Positions 8,526 through 16,428 of a stretch of DNA of 64,000 nucleotides are shown here, piece after piece. The stretch comes from Paenibacillus_AR mesotrionivorans (GTDB lineage Bacteria > Bacillota > Bacilli > Paenibacillales > NBRC-103111). The position numbers and the translations under genes were made by a program. The DNA lies in assembly GCF_046098205.1 (NCBI RefSeq), contig NZ_JBJURJ010000018.1, positions 120,739-184,738 of the forward strand, written 5' to 3'. How positions within the stretch are numbered: position 1 is the first letter of the stretch; every line of letters begins with the position of its first letter. A model generated the notes under the pieces. The model worked only from the letters and a program-made list of their open reading frames with translations, had not been told where the DNA came from and ran no database searches.

Positions 8526-10157
8526 CTGGCCAAGAAATCTTCGCAATTTTGGGCTTTGCTTTTATTCTCCATCGGGGTATTTATGGCGCAGCTGGATAAC
8601 GGGATTATCAGCTCTGCGCTGACTACCATCAACCGGTATTACGAGGTGACCGATAACTGGGGAGCTTGGGGGATTACCATCTACACCCTGGGACTGGCCA
8701 TCAGCCTGCCCATTGTCGGGAAGCTGTCCGACCGGTACGGAAGAAAGAAGCTGTTTGCTATTGAAATCGCTTTATTCGGACTTGGCTCAACTCTGGTAGC
8801 GGTAAGTCCCTCCTTCGGCTTCTATCTGGCCGCGCGTTTCATTCAAGCGCTTGGCGGCGGCGGTATTTTTATTATCGGGAACTCCCATATCTTAAGTACG
8901 GTGGAGCCTGATAAGCAGGCCAAATACTTGGGGCTGTTGGGGGCGATGAACGGGGTTGCGGCGGTGCTGGGGCCCAACATCGGCTCTTTCCTGCTGGACT
9001 TAACGGGAAACTGGCATATTCTGTTCCTGATTAATGTGCCTATTGCCATTGTTTTGCTGGTGCTGGCCTTTATGAAGCTGGAGGAATCGGCGGACCCGAC
9101 GCCCGGGCGGTTGGATCTGTTGGGTACGGTTCTGTTGTCGTTTGCCATTTTATCGATTATGTACGGCCTGACCAACATTGATATTGATTTCTGGGCAAGC
9201 TTCCGGAGGCTTGAGGTATCCGGCTTTTTGGGAGCTGGCATCGTATTGTTCGTGGCGTTGATGCTGTATGAGTCCGCCTTGGAACGCAAGGAAAACAGTG
9301 ACCCTATTCTACCGGTGCATCTGATCCGTCAGCCCCGGTTTTTAATGGTGCTTTTGATAGGCGCCTTATCCGGCGGAATTTTGGCGGGAATGATTTTTAT
9401 TCCGGCATTCACAGAGAATGTGCTGGGCATCTCCGCGGAGAAATCGGGCTACTGGATGACCCCTCTTGCCTTGGCAGCGGGGATTGGCGCCGGGATGGGA
9501 GGCATCCTCGTATCCAAACGCGGGCCCATATTCGCCGTTCTGGTCTCCGGGCTGATTGCCGCTATCGGATTTGCCTTATTCCCGCTGTGGATCGAGATGA
9601 AGTGGCAGTTCGTTGTATCCAGTATGATTGCGGGCGTCGGGATTGGCGTTATTCTGGGCGCTCCTCTCAATATTCTGGTGACGGAAGGGTTAAGGTCCGA
9701 TAAGGGCTCAGCCCTTGCCTCCTTATCCTTGCTCCGGCAAGTGGGCATGACGATAGCTCCCACGATCTATGCCGGATTCATTGCCCGCGGCTATGCCAAT
9801 CTGGGGAATCTGTTCAAAACCGACTTCCAGGAGGTGCTGCAGGCCAATGTTGCGCAAGCTTCCTTATCCAAGGAGGCACTGGGCGAGCTGGCCCAAATCG
9901 GGCAGCGGATGGCAGCCGGCTCGGGGGCGGTCAATGCGGACCAAATGAATCAGATGGTGGGCTCCATTCAAGATCCTGGCTTAAGGGATGTTGTGGTACG
10001 GAGTGCTGCCGAGATGACCAAACGGGCTGCAGAAAACGGTTATGGCGGGCTGTATTGGTCGGCGGCCATTCTGGGAGTGCTGATCATTGGCGCTACCCTC
10101 ATCTTAGTTCCCTTGCGCCAGAAGGCTGCTGTTGCACATGAGGGTGAAACGGGATGA
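8526..10157 (+). CDS. MFS drug:H+ antiporter, 14-TMS DHA2 family
   Basis: A large polytopic protein of about 540 residues has roughly 14 membrane segments. It carries MFS motif A in GKLSDRYGRKKLF, the DHA2-type opening GVFMAQLDNGIISSALTTIN and the motif C-like GAMNGVAAVLGPNIG. It is a predicted proton-driven exporter with no visible substrate clue. The start is ambiguous. No ribosome site precedes the TTG at 8556, whereas a strong GGGGGGAG (8513-8520) sits 5 bases before an in-frame CTG at 8526. The CTG start adds MAKKSSQFWAL and is given here; the TTG is the conservative alternative. It ends in a strong terminator. Confidence 0.87.
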   Translation: MAKKSSQFWALLLFSIGVFMAQLDNGIISSALTTINRYYEVTDNWGAWGITIYTLGLAISLPIVGKLSDRYGRKKLFAIEIALFGLGSTLVAVSPSFGFYLAARFIQALGGGGIFIIGNSHILSTVEPDKQAKYLGLLGAMNGVAAVLGPNIGSFLLDLTGNWHILFLINVPIAIVLLVLAFMKLEESADPTPGRLDLLGTVLLSFAILSIMYGLTNIDIDFWASFRRLEVSGFLGAGIVLFVALMLYESALERKENSDPILPVHLIRQPRFLMVLLIGALSGGILAGMIFIPAFTENVLGISAEKSGYWMTPLALAAGIGAGMGGILVSKRGPIFAVLVSGLIAAIGFALFPLWIEMKWQFVVSSMIAGVGIGVILGAPLNILVTEGLRSDKGSALASLSLLRQVGMTIAPTIYAGFIARGYANLGNLFKTDFQEVLQANVAQASLSKEALGELAQIGQRMAAGSGAVNADQMNQMVGSIQDPGLRDVVVRSAAEMTKRAAENGYGGLYWSAAILGVLIIGATLILVPLRQKAAVAHEGETG

Positions 10158-10168
10158 AATGCGAAAGG

Positions 10169-10215
10169 GGCTGCCCGGAAAGTCCATTAAGTTTGACTTT
10201 TCGGACAGCCTTTTT
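10169..10215 (+). terminator. Intrinsic terminator after the DHA2 exporter
   Basis: GGCTGCCCGGAAAGTC (10169-10184) pairs with GACTTTTCGGACAGCC (10195-10210) with a few imperfections and is followed by TTTTT. The reverse strand is less T-rich, but the hairpin may also serve the convergent ABC operon. Confidence 0.85.
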
Positions 10216-10244
10216 ATTCAACGAGGCCAGGCTTTATATGATTA

Positions 10245-10925
10245 TTATTCAGCCAGCAGCAGCTTGCCATCTTCCATATGATACACCTTATCACAGTAGT
10301 CCAGCATCCGCTCATCATGGGTGACCATCACCGCTGCTATTCCACGGGTTTTCACCTGATTGGCAATCAGATTCACCACTTCATGCGCCCGCGGCGTATC
10401 CAGACTGGCTGTAGGCTCATCCGCCAAAATGACGCTGGGTTTGCCCATTAACGCTCTTGCAATGGCTGTGCGCTGCTTCTCACCGCCCGACAGCTCTTCC
10501 GGGAAGCTGTTGAGCTTCTCCCGGAGCCCTAAATCCTCCAGCAGCTTGATGGCGTAGGCCTTATCCTCCGCTTTTATCTTCCCCGACATTTTCTTGATGA
10601 CCAGCAGCTGGTCAAGCACGTTCAAATAGGGAACCAGGTTGGACGATTGCAGGATAAATCCGATTTCCTTCAACCGGATACTGGACAATTCGCTATCGGA
10701 TAAGGTGGAGAATGGGTGACCATTCAAGGTTATTTCGCCCTCGGAGCTCTTAAGCAGTGCTCCCGCCACGGACAAAAACGTACTTTTCCCCGAACCTGAC
10801 GGTCCCACTACAGCGATAAATTCGCCGGGTTTAACGGTTAATGAAATCTTGTCCAGGATGGATATCCGGTTCCTTCCCTCGTCATAAAACATCGACACAT
10901 TATGGATGCGCAAGCCTGTTGTCAT
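10245..10925 (-). CDS. ABC transporter ATP-binding protein (MacB/LolD type)
   Basis: The 226-residue ATPase has Walker A GPSGSGKST near residues 40-48, signature LSGGEKQR, Walker B VILADEPTASLD and an H-loop VTHDE. The subfamily pattern (ADEPTASLDTPRAHEVV) is that of ATPases that pair with FtsX-like permeases. It directly abuts the upstream permease gene (permease stop 10926, start 10925), so the two form an operon. Such systems export peptides, antibiotics or lipoproteins by mechanotransmission. No substrate can be inferred. Regulation is probably by the adjacent TetR. Confidence 0.92.
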   Translation of the reverse strand: MTTGLRIHNVSMFYDEGRNRISILDKISLTVKPGEFIAVVGPSGSGKSTFLSVAGALLKSSEGEITLNGHPFSTLSDSELSSIRLKEIGFILQSSNLVPYLNVLDQLLVIKKMSGKIKAEDKAYAIKLLEDLGLREKLNSFPEELSGGEKQRTAIARALMGKPSVILADEPTASLDTPRAHEVVNLIANQVKTRGIAAVMVTHDERMLDYCDKVYHMEDGKLLLAE

Positions 10926-12059
10926 TTACTCCACCCTCCCAAGCGCTTTTAGCGGATCAATTTTGGTGATTTTGCGGACAGACACAAGAGAACTCAGCAA
11001 AGCAATCATAAGAAGAACAAAGGAGTACACCATAACCAGATTGCTCTCCAGCTTGAACGGCATCCCTTGGGGCATAATGGCTGCCGTTCCATACGTAAGC
11101 AGAATTCCGATTACGATACTGATCAGGGATAGCACAAGGACCTGAGACATGATGGATCGGATCAAAAATCCATTTTTGGCGCCAATGGCCTTCATAATTC
11201 CGAACTGGTTGGTTTTCTGCATCGTCATGACATAGAAGAAGACGCCCAGCACAAATGCGGAGATCACCAACAAGAATCCAAGCATCATCATAATCGAGCC
11301 ATTCTCTTCCTTGTAGCCCGGCAGGCCTTGCACGGCTTCCGAGCGGGTAACGGTATCCGTATTCGCAAGCTTGGCGTTGATGGTTTCCGGATCGATATCC
11401 GGCCCTTGAAGCATAATAGCATTTACAGGGGCTTCAATTCCCTTATCCGAGCCCGGAGCCGCGAAGGCAATTTTCCTCCACTCCGATATGGGAATGAATA
11501 CGGCCGGAAGGTGATTGTAGGTTTGATCCTCCACAAATCCCGTAATCGTTAGTGCTTCCTCCATTCCGTCCAGCTTGAAGGTGTCTCCCAGTTTAAAGCC
11601 TTCATCCTTCATGGATGTATCCACGATCACCCCGGAAGGGGAAGCTTGCGCAAGCGGCTGTCCTTCTACCACATTAGGCTCCAGAAAGCTGCCGGGGAGA
11701 ATACCCAGGATAGCGATATCGACTTTATCTTCATTCTTCAGGCTATCCCCCTTCAGAGCGGTAGCCATTGAACCTCCCATAGGGGATGCTGCGGATACGT
11801 TCGGCATTTTTTCCAGATCCTGCAACAATCGTTCGGATAGAAGAGATTTGCTCATAGAAGATTTGGAGCCTTGCTCGAAGAGAACATAATCGGCCTTCAT
11901 GTTCTTAAAGGAGGAAGCGGCCAATGAGGATAAGCCATTCCCCAATCCCGACAGAATGAATACCAGCCAGGCCATCAGAACAAAAATAACGATAATCATC
12001 AAAAATTTCATCTTGCTGTGTTTGATTTCTCTCAAGGCAAGAAACATACAGGGGCTCAC
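10926..12059 (-). CDS. ABC transporter permease, FtsX/MacB family
   Basis: This 377-residue protein has the MacB layout: one N-terminal helix (residues about 18-40), a large extracellular domain of about 200 residues, then three helices in the last 120 residues (FLLVISAFVLGVFFYVMTMQ and two more). It ends with a cytoplasmic RKITKIDPLKALGRVE tail, a hallmark of FtsX-type permeases. It lies between the TetR gene upstream and its ATPase downstream. Two GACAC-N2-GTGTC palindromes sit in its promoter region. Confidence 0.92.
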   Translation of the reverse strand: MSPCMFLALREIKHSKMKFLMIIVIFVLMAWLVFILSGLGNGLSSLAASSFKNMKADYVLFEQGSKSSMSKSLLSERLLQDLEKMPNVSAASPMGGSMATALKGDSLKNEDKVDIAILGILPGSFLEPNVVEGQPLAQASPSGVIVDTSMKDEGFKLGDTFKLDGMEEALTITGFVEDQTYNHLPAVFIPISEWRKIAFAAPGSDKGIEAPVNAIMLQGPDIDPETINAKLANTDTVTRSEAVQGLPGYKEENGSIMMMLGFLLVISAFVLGVFFYVMTMQKTNQFGIMKAIGAKNGFLIRSIMSQVLVLSLISIVIGILLTYGTAAIMPQGMPFKLESNLVMVYSFVLLMIALLSSLVSVRKITKIDPLKALGRVE

Positions 12060-12077
12060 TCCTTATTATTTATATTT

Positions 12078-12151
12078 GACACTTGTGTCTAATTGGATGC
12101 GTTCATGACCGATCCATGTCTATTATTAAACATCATTACGACACATGTGTC
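12078..12151. promoter_or_regulatory. Twin TetR operators upstream of the ABC exporter
   Basis: GACACTTGTGTC (12078-12089) and the perfect palindrome GACACATGTGTC (12140-12151) sit between the tetR stop and the permease start. The two sites share GACAC-N2-GTGTC and are 62 bases apart centre to centre. They are probably bound by the TetR encoded next door; the palindromes are seen and the binding is inferred. Confidence 0.7.
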
Positions 12152-12179
12152 AAAATAAACAATATGGAAATTTGGATGC

Positions 12180-12746
12180 CTATTTTTTCGCACCGCCCAT
12201 CCACATGTCAAACAGCAGCTTACTCCACTGAGAGACGGGAACGTTCATCATATTCGGCGTGCTGATCAGATTAAAAAAGACGCCCACATGTACCGGAAGC
12301 GGGATGTCATCTCGTAAGAGCTTTTCCTGTTGGGCTTTTTGGACAAGACGGGTAAGCTGGACCTTGAGGAATTCATGAGCATTCTCCACATATTCCACAT
12401 TGGCGCGCGTTTCTTCGGAGCCGTTTGTTTTGATCTTATACGAATCGCCCAAAAGCTGGTGAAATTTGAATTCCTCCATATAAATGGCCAGCAGCTCCTG
12501 TAGAGCGGTTGAAGCATCACTTTCGTCAAGGGCGGAAGCCTTCTCCATGATGGACTGAATGGCGCGTTTCATACATGCCGAAATAATCTCATCCTTATTG
12601 GCGTAATACTGATAGATGGTGCTCCGTGCACCGGGGAGATGCTGGGAAAGCAACTTCAGATTAAACCCGTCGTACCCATGCTCCAGTACCAAACGTTTGG
12701 TCACATCCAGCAGCTCCGAACGGGAATAGGCTTGTTTTCTGCTCAT
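12180..12746 (-). CDS. TetR family regulator of the adjacent ABC exporter
   Basis: This 188-residue protein has an N-terminal TetR HTH (LLSQHLPGARSTIYQYYANKDEIISA, about residues 28-55) and an all-helical ligand domain. It is encoded upstream of, and on the same strand as, the FtsX permease and ATPase genes, with the twin palindromes in the gap between. It is therefore likely a local repressor of drug-induced export. The start at 12746 is preceded by a GAAAGGACCG ribosome site. No specific ligand can be proposed. Confidence 0.88.
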   Translation of the reverse strand: MSRKQAYSRSELLDVTKRLVLEHGYDGFNLKLLSQHLPGARSTIYQYYANKDEIISACMKRAIQSIMEKASALDESDASTALQELLAIYMEEFKFHQLLGDSYKIKTNGSEETRANVEYVENAHEFLKVQLTRLVQKAQQEKLLRDDIPLPVHVGVFFNLISTPNMMNVPVSQWSKLLFDMWMGGAKK

Positions 12747-12798
12747 TGGAAACGGTCCTTTCTTTCTTCAGGTAGCGGATGATTCATGTTCATTATAG

Positions 12799-12828
12799 TA
12801 AAAAAGCGGCCCGTTCTCAACGGACCGC
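12799..12828 (-). terminator. Terminator overlapping the trpD2-like stop codon
   Basis: On the reverse strand GCGGTCCGTT and AACGGGCCGC pair around GAG and are followed by six Ts. The 5' arm includes the last codons and the hairpin starts before the stop codon, so the gene has essentially no 3' UTR. Confidence 0.8.
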
Positions 12829-13833
12829 CTCTTGCCATTTCCGGTAGGACTCGTAAGCTGCACCCTGGCGGATGGCCGATAGAGCCCGTTCGATGCCCTC
12901 CTCTACGGAGCCTGCGGCTTGGGCGGCCCACAGGCGGACTGCGCTGTTCAGCAGCACCATGTTGAAATAGGGGGATACGGTATGGCCCTCCAGTACGTCG
13001 GCAGTAATATGGGCCTGTCGCTCCGCTGTCCAGACTTCCTCCTCCGGCAGCTCGGCCTGCAGGTCGTAGGCTTCGGGGTCAACCACGTACAGCTCCGGGG
13101 CTTCCCCATCCCGGACCAGATGGGTGCGGGTCCGTTTGTTGGGGAGAAGATCCTCCGACCCCTCCGCACCTTGAATGATTATACCGCTCCGGACACCCAG
13201 TCTGGAAACAAGCTCCGCCATCTTCTCGAAAACAGTCCCGTGAAAGATGCCAAGCGCCATGTACGGCGCATCGGAGAAACGAAGCAGCTTCTCTACGGAG
13301 TGGAAGATGGTCCTAATCCCCATCTGCTCGCGGTACGGCCGGATATCCCGGAGAGCCGTGCACCACTCCTCGGCAGGGACGAACAGGACGCCAGACCGTT
13401 CCGCAGCTTCTAGCAGTCTGTTTCGATCATCCAGCCGTGCACCCAGCTGCAGCGCCACTTCCTGCAATGTCACGCCATGCTTCGGCGGCAAGGGTGCACT
13501 CCCATGCAGGGTGACGGGAACGCCGCAGGACGCAACGACGAAGGATACGGCCCATGTGGCCATGTAGGATTTGGTCCGTCCGTCGTAAGGGCCGGCGCAA
13601 TCCAACGAGCCGGGGACCGGATGGAGCAGGGAGCGCTTCCGCAGTGCATGGACAAAAGCCAGCAGCTCATCGGCGGATTCCATCTTGACCCGCTCCGCCG
13701 CCAGGAAAGCCCCGATCTGCACAGGGGTGGCTTCCCCGGATAATATCAGCTCAGCCGCCTGGCCGGCCTCTTCATAGGTTAAATCTCTCGAGCCCCGTTT
13801 GCCGCGGCCAACTTCCTTGATGAGTGAAATCAC
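12817..13833 (-). CDS. TrpD2-like protein (anthranilate phosphoribosyltransferase homologue, YbiB group)
   Basis: This 338-residue protein has the GT3 family layout: a small helical N-domain (EEAGQAAELILSGEATPVQIGAFLAA) and an alpha/beta domain. In place of the TrpD GTGGD motif it carries CAGPYDGRTKSY, then PPKHGVT, which is the pattern of TrpD2/YbiB proteins. YbiB-like proteins are reported to bind nucleic acid rather than act in tryptophan synthesis. The stop of the ANTAR gene overlaps its start by 4 bases, so the pair is co-translated and divergent from nitrite reductase. No other trp gene is nearby. Its role in nitrite metabolism is unknown. Confidence 0.82.
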   Translation of the reverse strand: MISLIKEVGRGKRGSRDLTYEEAGQAAELILSGEATPVQIGAFLAAERVKMESADELLAFVHALRKRSLLHPVPGSLDCAGPYDGRTKSYMATWAVSFVVASCGVPVTLHGSAPLPPKHGVTLQEVALQLGARLDDRNRLLEAAERSGVLFVPAEEWCTALRDIRPYREQMGIRTIFHSVEKLLRFSDAPYMALGIFHGTVFEKMAELVSRLGVRSGIIIQGAEGSEDLLPNKRTRTHLVRDGEAPELYVVDPEAYDLQAELPEEEVWTAERQAHITADVLEGHTVSPYFNMVLLNSAVRLWAAQAAGSVEEGIERALSAIRQGAAYESYRKWQEAVR

Positions 13834-14471
13834 TTGCGGCTACCCCCTGTCTTGTTTTCCGAGATCCACTGATACACATTGACGATGGAGCTGGCCACAT
13901 CCACGACCCGCTTGCGTTCATTCATGGCCTGGGTGCGGAGGAATTCGTAAGCATCCGCCTCGGAAATCTTCTTCATTTCGCATAATATCGCCTTGGCACG
14001 CTCAATCCACTTCCGTTCCTCCAGCCGGCTGAGCAGCTGCTCCCGTTCCTTCTGCCATTGGGTCCGGCGCAGGTGATGAGAGGAGCTGATCATCAGTGTC
14101 CAATGGATCTGTGCCGGGGTCATACCCGGGAACAGAACGCCGTCCACCTCCAAGCCTCCATGGCAGCTCTCCGTTACGGCAGCTTCGCCGCACCACCAGA
14201 TCACCGGCCAATCCCGCCAGGACAAGACCCGGGCGACCCACTCATCCAGGCAGGAGGAAGGAACGGCGAGGATGACGGCTTCACACTTGGCGGCTAAAGC
14301 CTTGGTCTTCTGGTCGCCGCGCAGGGATTGGACCCGGAAGCCCAATGCGGTAATGGCCGTTTCCGGGCGTATCCCGGACCGGTCAGCTTCATCACTGCTC
14401 CGTTTCGTCTCCCCTGAAGCATCAGCTGCGGCTTCACCGGATGGTCTGATCACCAGAAAATGTTGAAGCAT
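13830..14471 (-). CDS. ANTAR-domain RNA-binding antiterminator with degenerate receiver-like domain
   Basis: The C-terminal 70 residues (about 140-205) form an ANTAR domain. There is a coiled-coil lead-in (REQLLSRLEERKWIERAKAIL), then a three-helix core containing SEADAYEFLRTQAMNERKRV, which fits the usual AY..LR..AM signature. ANTAR proteins bind paired hexaloop RNA hairpins and prevent transcription termination. The N-terminal part looks like a decayed response-regulator or sensor domain without an obvious phospho-Asp pocket, so the input signal is unclear. It is divergent from the nitrite reductase gene, whose leader holds candidate ANTAR target hairpins, and this strongly suggests the target. 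Confidence 0.85.
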   Translation of the reverse strand: MLQHFLVIRPSGEAAADASGETKRSSDEADRSGIRPETAITALGFRVQSLRGDQKTKALAAKCEAVILAVPSSCLDEWVARVLSWRDWPVIWWCGEAAVTESCHGGLEVDGVLFPGMTPAQIHWTLMISSSHHLRRTQWQKEREQLLSRLEERKWIERAKAILCEMKKISEADAYEFLRTQAMNERKRVVDVASSIVNVYQWISENKTGGSRK

Positions 14472-14514
14472 CTGCGGCCTCCTTACCTGTAAAAGATCCT
14501 CGTACAGCTACATA

Positions 14515-14531
14515 TGTAATGTAATATTACA
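14515..14531. promoter_or_regulatory. GlnR/TnrA-type nitrogen-control box
   Basis: TGTAATGTAATATTACA matches the GlnR/TnrA consensus TGTNAN7TNACA exactly, and the core ATGTAATATTACAT is a perfect 14-base palindrome. It lies 44 bases upstream of the ANTAR gene start and about 100 bases upstream of the predicted nitrite reductase transcription start. Global nitrogen control of the locus is therefore likely. Confidence 0.65.
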
Positions 14532-14587
14532 TAAAAATTCTCTGGTTGTCGATAATAATAATTAACTAAGCATCCATGTAATCTATA

Positions 14588-14616
14588 TTGACGTGAGTCA
14601 AAAGGAAAGCTATAAT
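14588..14616 (+). promoter_or_regulatory. SigA-type promoter for the nitrite reductase operon
   Basis: TTGACG (14588-14593), a 17-base spacer and TATAAT (14611-14616) predict a start near 14623 and a leader of about 150 bases before the nirA-like start codon. The -35 region is embedded in TGACGTGAGTCA. Confidence 0.75.
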
Positions 14617-14657
14617 CAATTCATCACAAAGGCGTGATACCCTTTCGAATATATGTG

Positions 14658-14740
14658 TTCAGCGTACAATGGCGTACTCTGAAACCGGCAATGAGGCCAA
14701 CCTGCGGACAGCATTCGTCCGTCTGTTGGCCTCTTTATGT
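14658..14740 (+). promoter_or_regulatory. ANTAR-type two-hexaloop antiterminator leader plus intrinsic terminator
   Basis: Hairpin P1: TTCAG, a C-T mismatch and GTAC pair with GTAC and CTGAA around the hexaloop AATGGC (14668-14673), which has A at loop position 1 and G at position 4. Two bases later a short P2, GGC/GCC, encloses the hexaloop AATGAG (14690-14695), again A1 and G4. P2's loop and 3' arm overlap the 5' arm of a strong terminator: GAGGCCAAC (14693-14701) with GTTGGCCTC (14725-14733), an inner CGGAC/GTCCG stem and a following TTT. P2 and terminator are therefore mutually exclusive, as in established ANTAR leaders. P2 is weak, at only 3 strong pairs. Confidence 0.72.
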
Positions 14741-14774
14741 TCACTAAACAAAGTTACGAGGGAGAGTGGTGGAG

Positions 14775-16388
14775 ATGGCGACTACAATCGAGGCCTACAA
14801 GGCTGAATTAAGCTTTAGCATCATCTGGGATAAGATCGTCCGTTATGCGAGTGTTGGCTGGGACACCTTGGAGGAGGCCGATGTCCAGGCGCTGAAATGG
14901 TACGGCGTATTCGTGCGCAAATCCACCCCGGGTTACTTTATGATACGGGTCCGCGTCCCCGGCGGCATTCTGGAGCATGGCCGGTTTACGGCGGAGCAGC
15001 TGAGAGCCTTGGCGGACGTAACCCGGGATTACGGCAGGGATACTATGGACCTGACCACCCGACAGCAGGTGCAGCTGCGGTGGATTCGGATGGAGGATGT
15101 GCTCACGGTGTTGGAAAAGCTGAATGCCGCCGGGCTTTCCACCATGCAGACGGGCATGGATAACATCCGCAATGTGACCACCTGTCCCGTGGCGGGACTT
15201 CAGGCGGATGAGGCATTGGATAGCCGGCAGCTCGTGAAGGAGCTGAACGACTCTATCGTAGGGAACTGGAAGGTAGCCAATCTGCCGCGGAAGTTTAATA
15301 TTACGGTTCTCGGCTGCTGTGATAACTGTACCCATGCAGAGATCAACGATATTGCCCTAACCCCGGCGAAGAGAGGGGATCTCTCAGGCTATAACGTGTG
15401 GGTGGGCGGCGGTCTCGGGTCATGGGGAACCCAGCGTTCCCTGTCTCTGGATGCCTTCGTACTGCCGGAGCAGGCAACGGAAATCTGTCATGGGATTCTG
15501 GAGCTGTTCCATGAACGGGGCAACCGGGAGAAGCGGAATAAAGCCCGGCTTAAATTCCTCATCGAGGAAATGGGACTGCTGGCCTTCCGGAAGGAAGTGC
15601 TGGGGAGGCTGTCCTTTACCCCGTTGTCTGCCGGTACCGAGCTAACAGATGACCACAGCCACCGAGACCACATCGGTGTTCACCCCCAGAAAACCCCGGG
15701 GTTGCACTACGTAGGTCTGAATGTGGTAACCGGGCGGATGAAGCTGGAGCATGTATACGAGGTGGCGCGTTTGGCGGAAGCCTACGGCAATGGGGAGGTC
15801 CGTCTGACAACGGCCCAAAATGTAATTATTGCCAATGTTCCAGACTCGAAGCTGACAGAGCTGCTTGCCGAGCCGGTACTGGAGCAGCTGCAGCATGATC
15901 CGCTGCCTTTTGCCCGCGGCCTCATCTCTTGTACGGGGAATACCTTCTGCCCCTTCGCCATGATCGAAACCAAGCAGCGCACCTTGGAGCTGGTTACCTA
16001 TCTGGATCAGCAGATCGGCCGAAGTGTAATGGAGAGCATCGGAGTGCTGGAAATCCACGCCTCCGGCTGTCCGAACTCCTGCGGCAACCCCCATACCGGA
16101 CAAATCGGCCTCATCGGTAAAAAGGTGAAGGTAGACGGGCAAGTGGTGGAAGGCGCCGATATTTACTTGGGGGCGGAGCATGGCGTGCATGGCTCCTTTA
16201 ACGAACGGTGGAAAATCGCTGTGCCTTTTTCGGAGATGGGACCACTCCTTGAAGGGATGATCCGTCAATATATCGAGGAGCGGGAGCCTGAGGAGCCTTT
16301 CCGCAGGTGGTGCATCCGGAACGGTCTGATCCAGGGAGAATTGAAGCAGTTTGCTCCTATGATCAAGGATGAAGAACATACGGCCTAG
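14775..16388 (+). CDS. Ferredoxin-type nitrite/sulfite reductase (NirA-like)
   Basis: This 537-residue siroheme/[4Fe-4S] reductase has two NiR/SiR ferredoxin-like half domains (the first near residues 55-125) and two siroheme-binding domains. The cluster ligands are seen as SCTGNTFC (Cys-X5-Cys) and CPNSC (Cys-X3-Cys) near residues 385 and 430. It reduces nitrite to ammonia (or sulfite to sulfide) with six electrons. The neighbouring formate/nitrite channel and ANTAR leader favour nitrite. GTG codons at 14766 and 14769 are possible starts, but GAGGGAG at 14758-14764 is best spaced for the ATG at 14775. Confidence 0.9.
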   Translation: MATTIEAYKAELSFSIIWDKIVRYASVGWDTLEEADVQALKWYGVFVRKSTPGYFMIRVRVPGGILEHGRFTAEQLRALADVTRDYGRDTMDLTTRQQVQLRWIRMEDVLTVLEKLNAAGLSTMQTGMDNIRNVTTCPVAGLQADEALDSRQLVKELNDSIVGNWKVANLPRKFNITVLGCCDNCTHAEINDIALTPAKRGDLSGYNVWVGGGLGSWGTQRSLSLDAFVLPEQATEICHGILELFHERGNREKRNKARLKFLIEEMGLLAFRKEVLGRLSFTPLSAGTELTDDHSHRDHIGVHPQKTPGLHYVGLNVVTGRMKLEHVYEVARLAEAYGNGEVRLTTAQNVIIANVPDSKLTELLAEPVLEQLQHDPLPFARGLISCTGNTFCPFAMIETKQRTLELVTYLDQQIGRSVMESIGVLEIHASGCPNSCGNPHTGQIGLIGKKVKVDGQVVEGADIYLGAEHGVHGSFNERWKIAVPFSEMGPLLEGMIRQYIEEREPEEPFRRWCIRNGLIQGELKQFAPMIKDEEHTA

Positions 16389-16428
16389 GGACCCTAACAG
16401 GTCCAATCGGTAAAAGGGGAGATCAACC

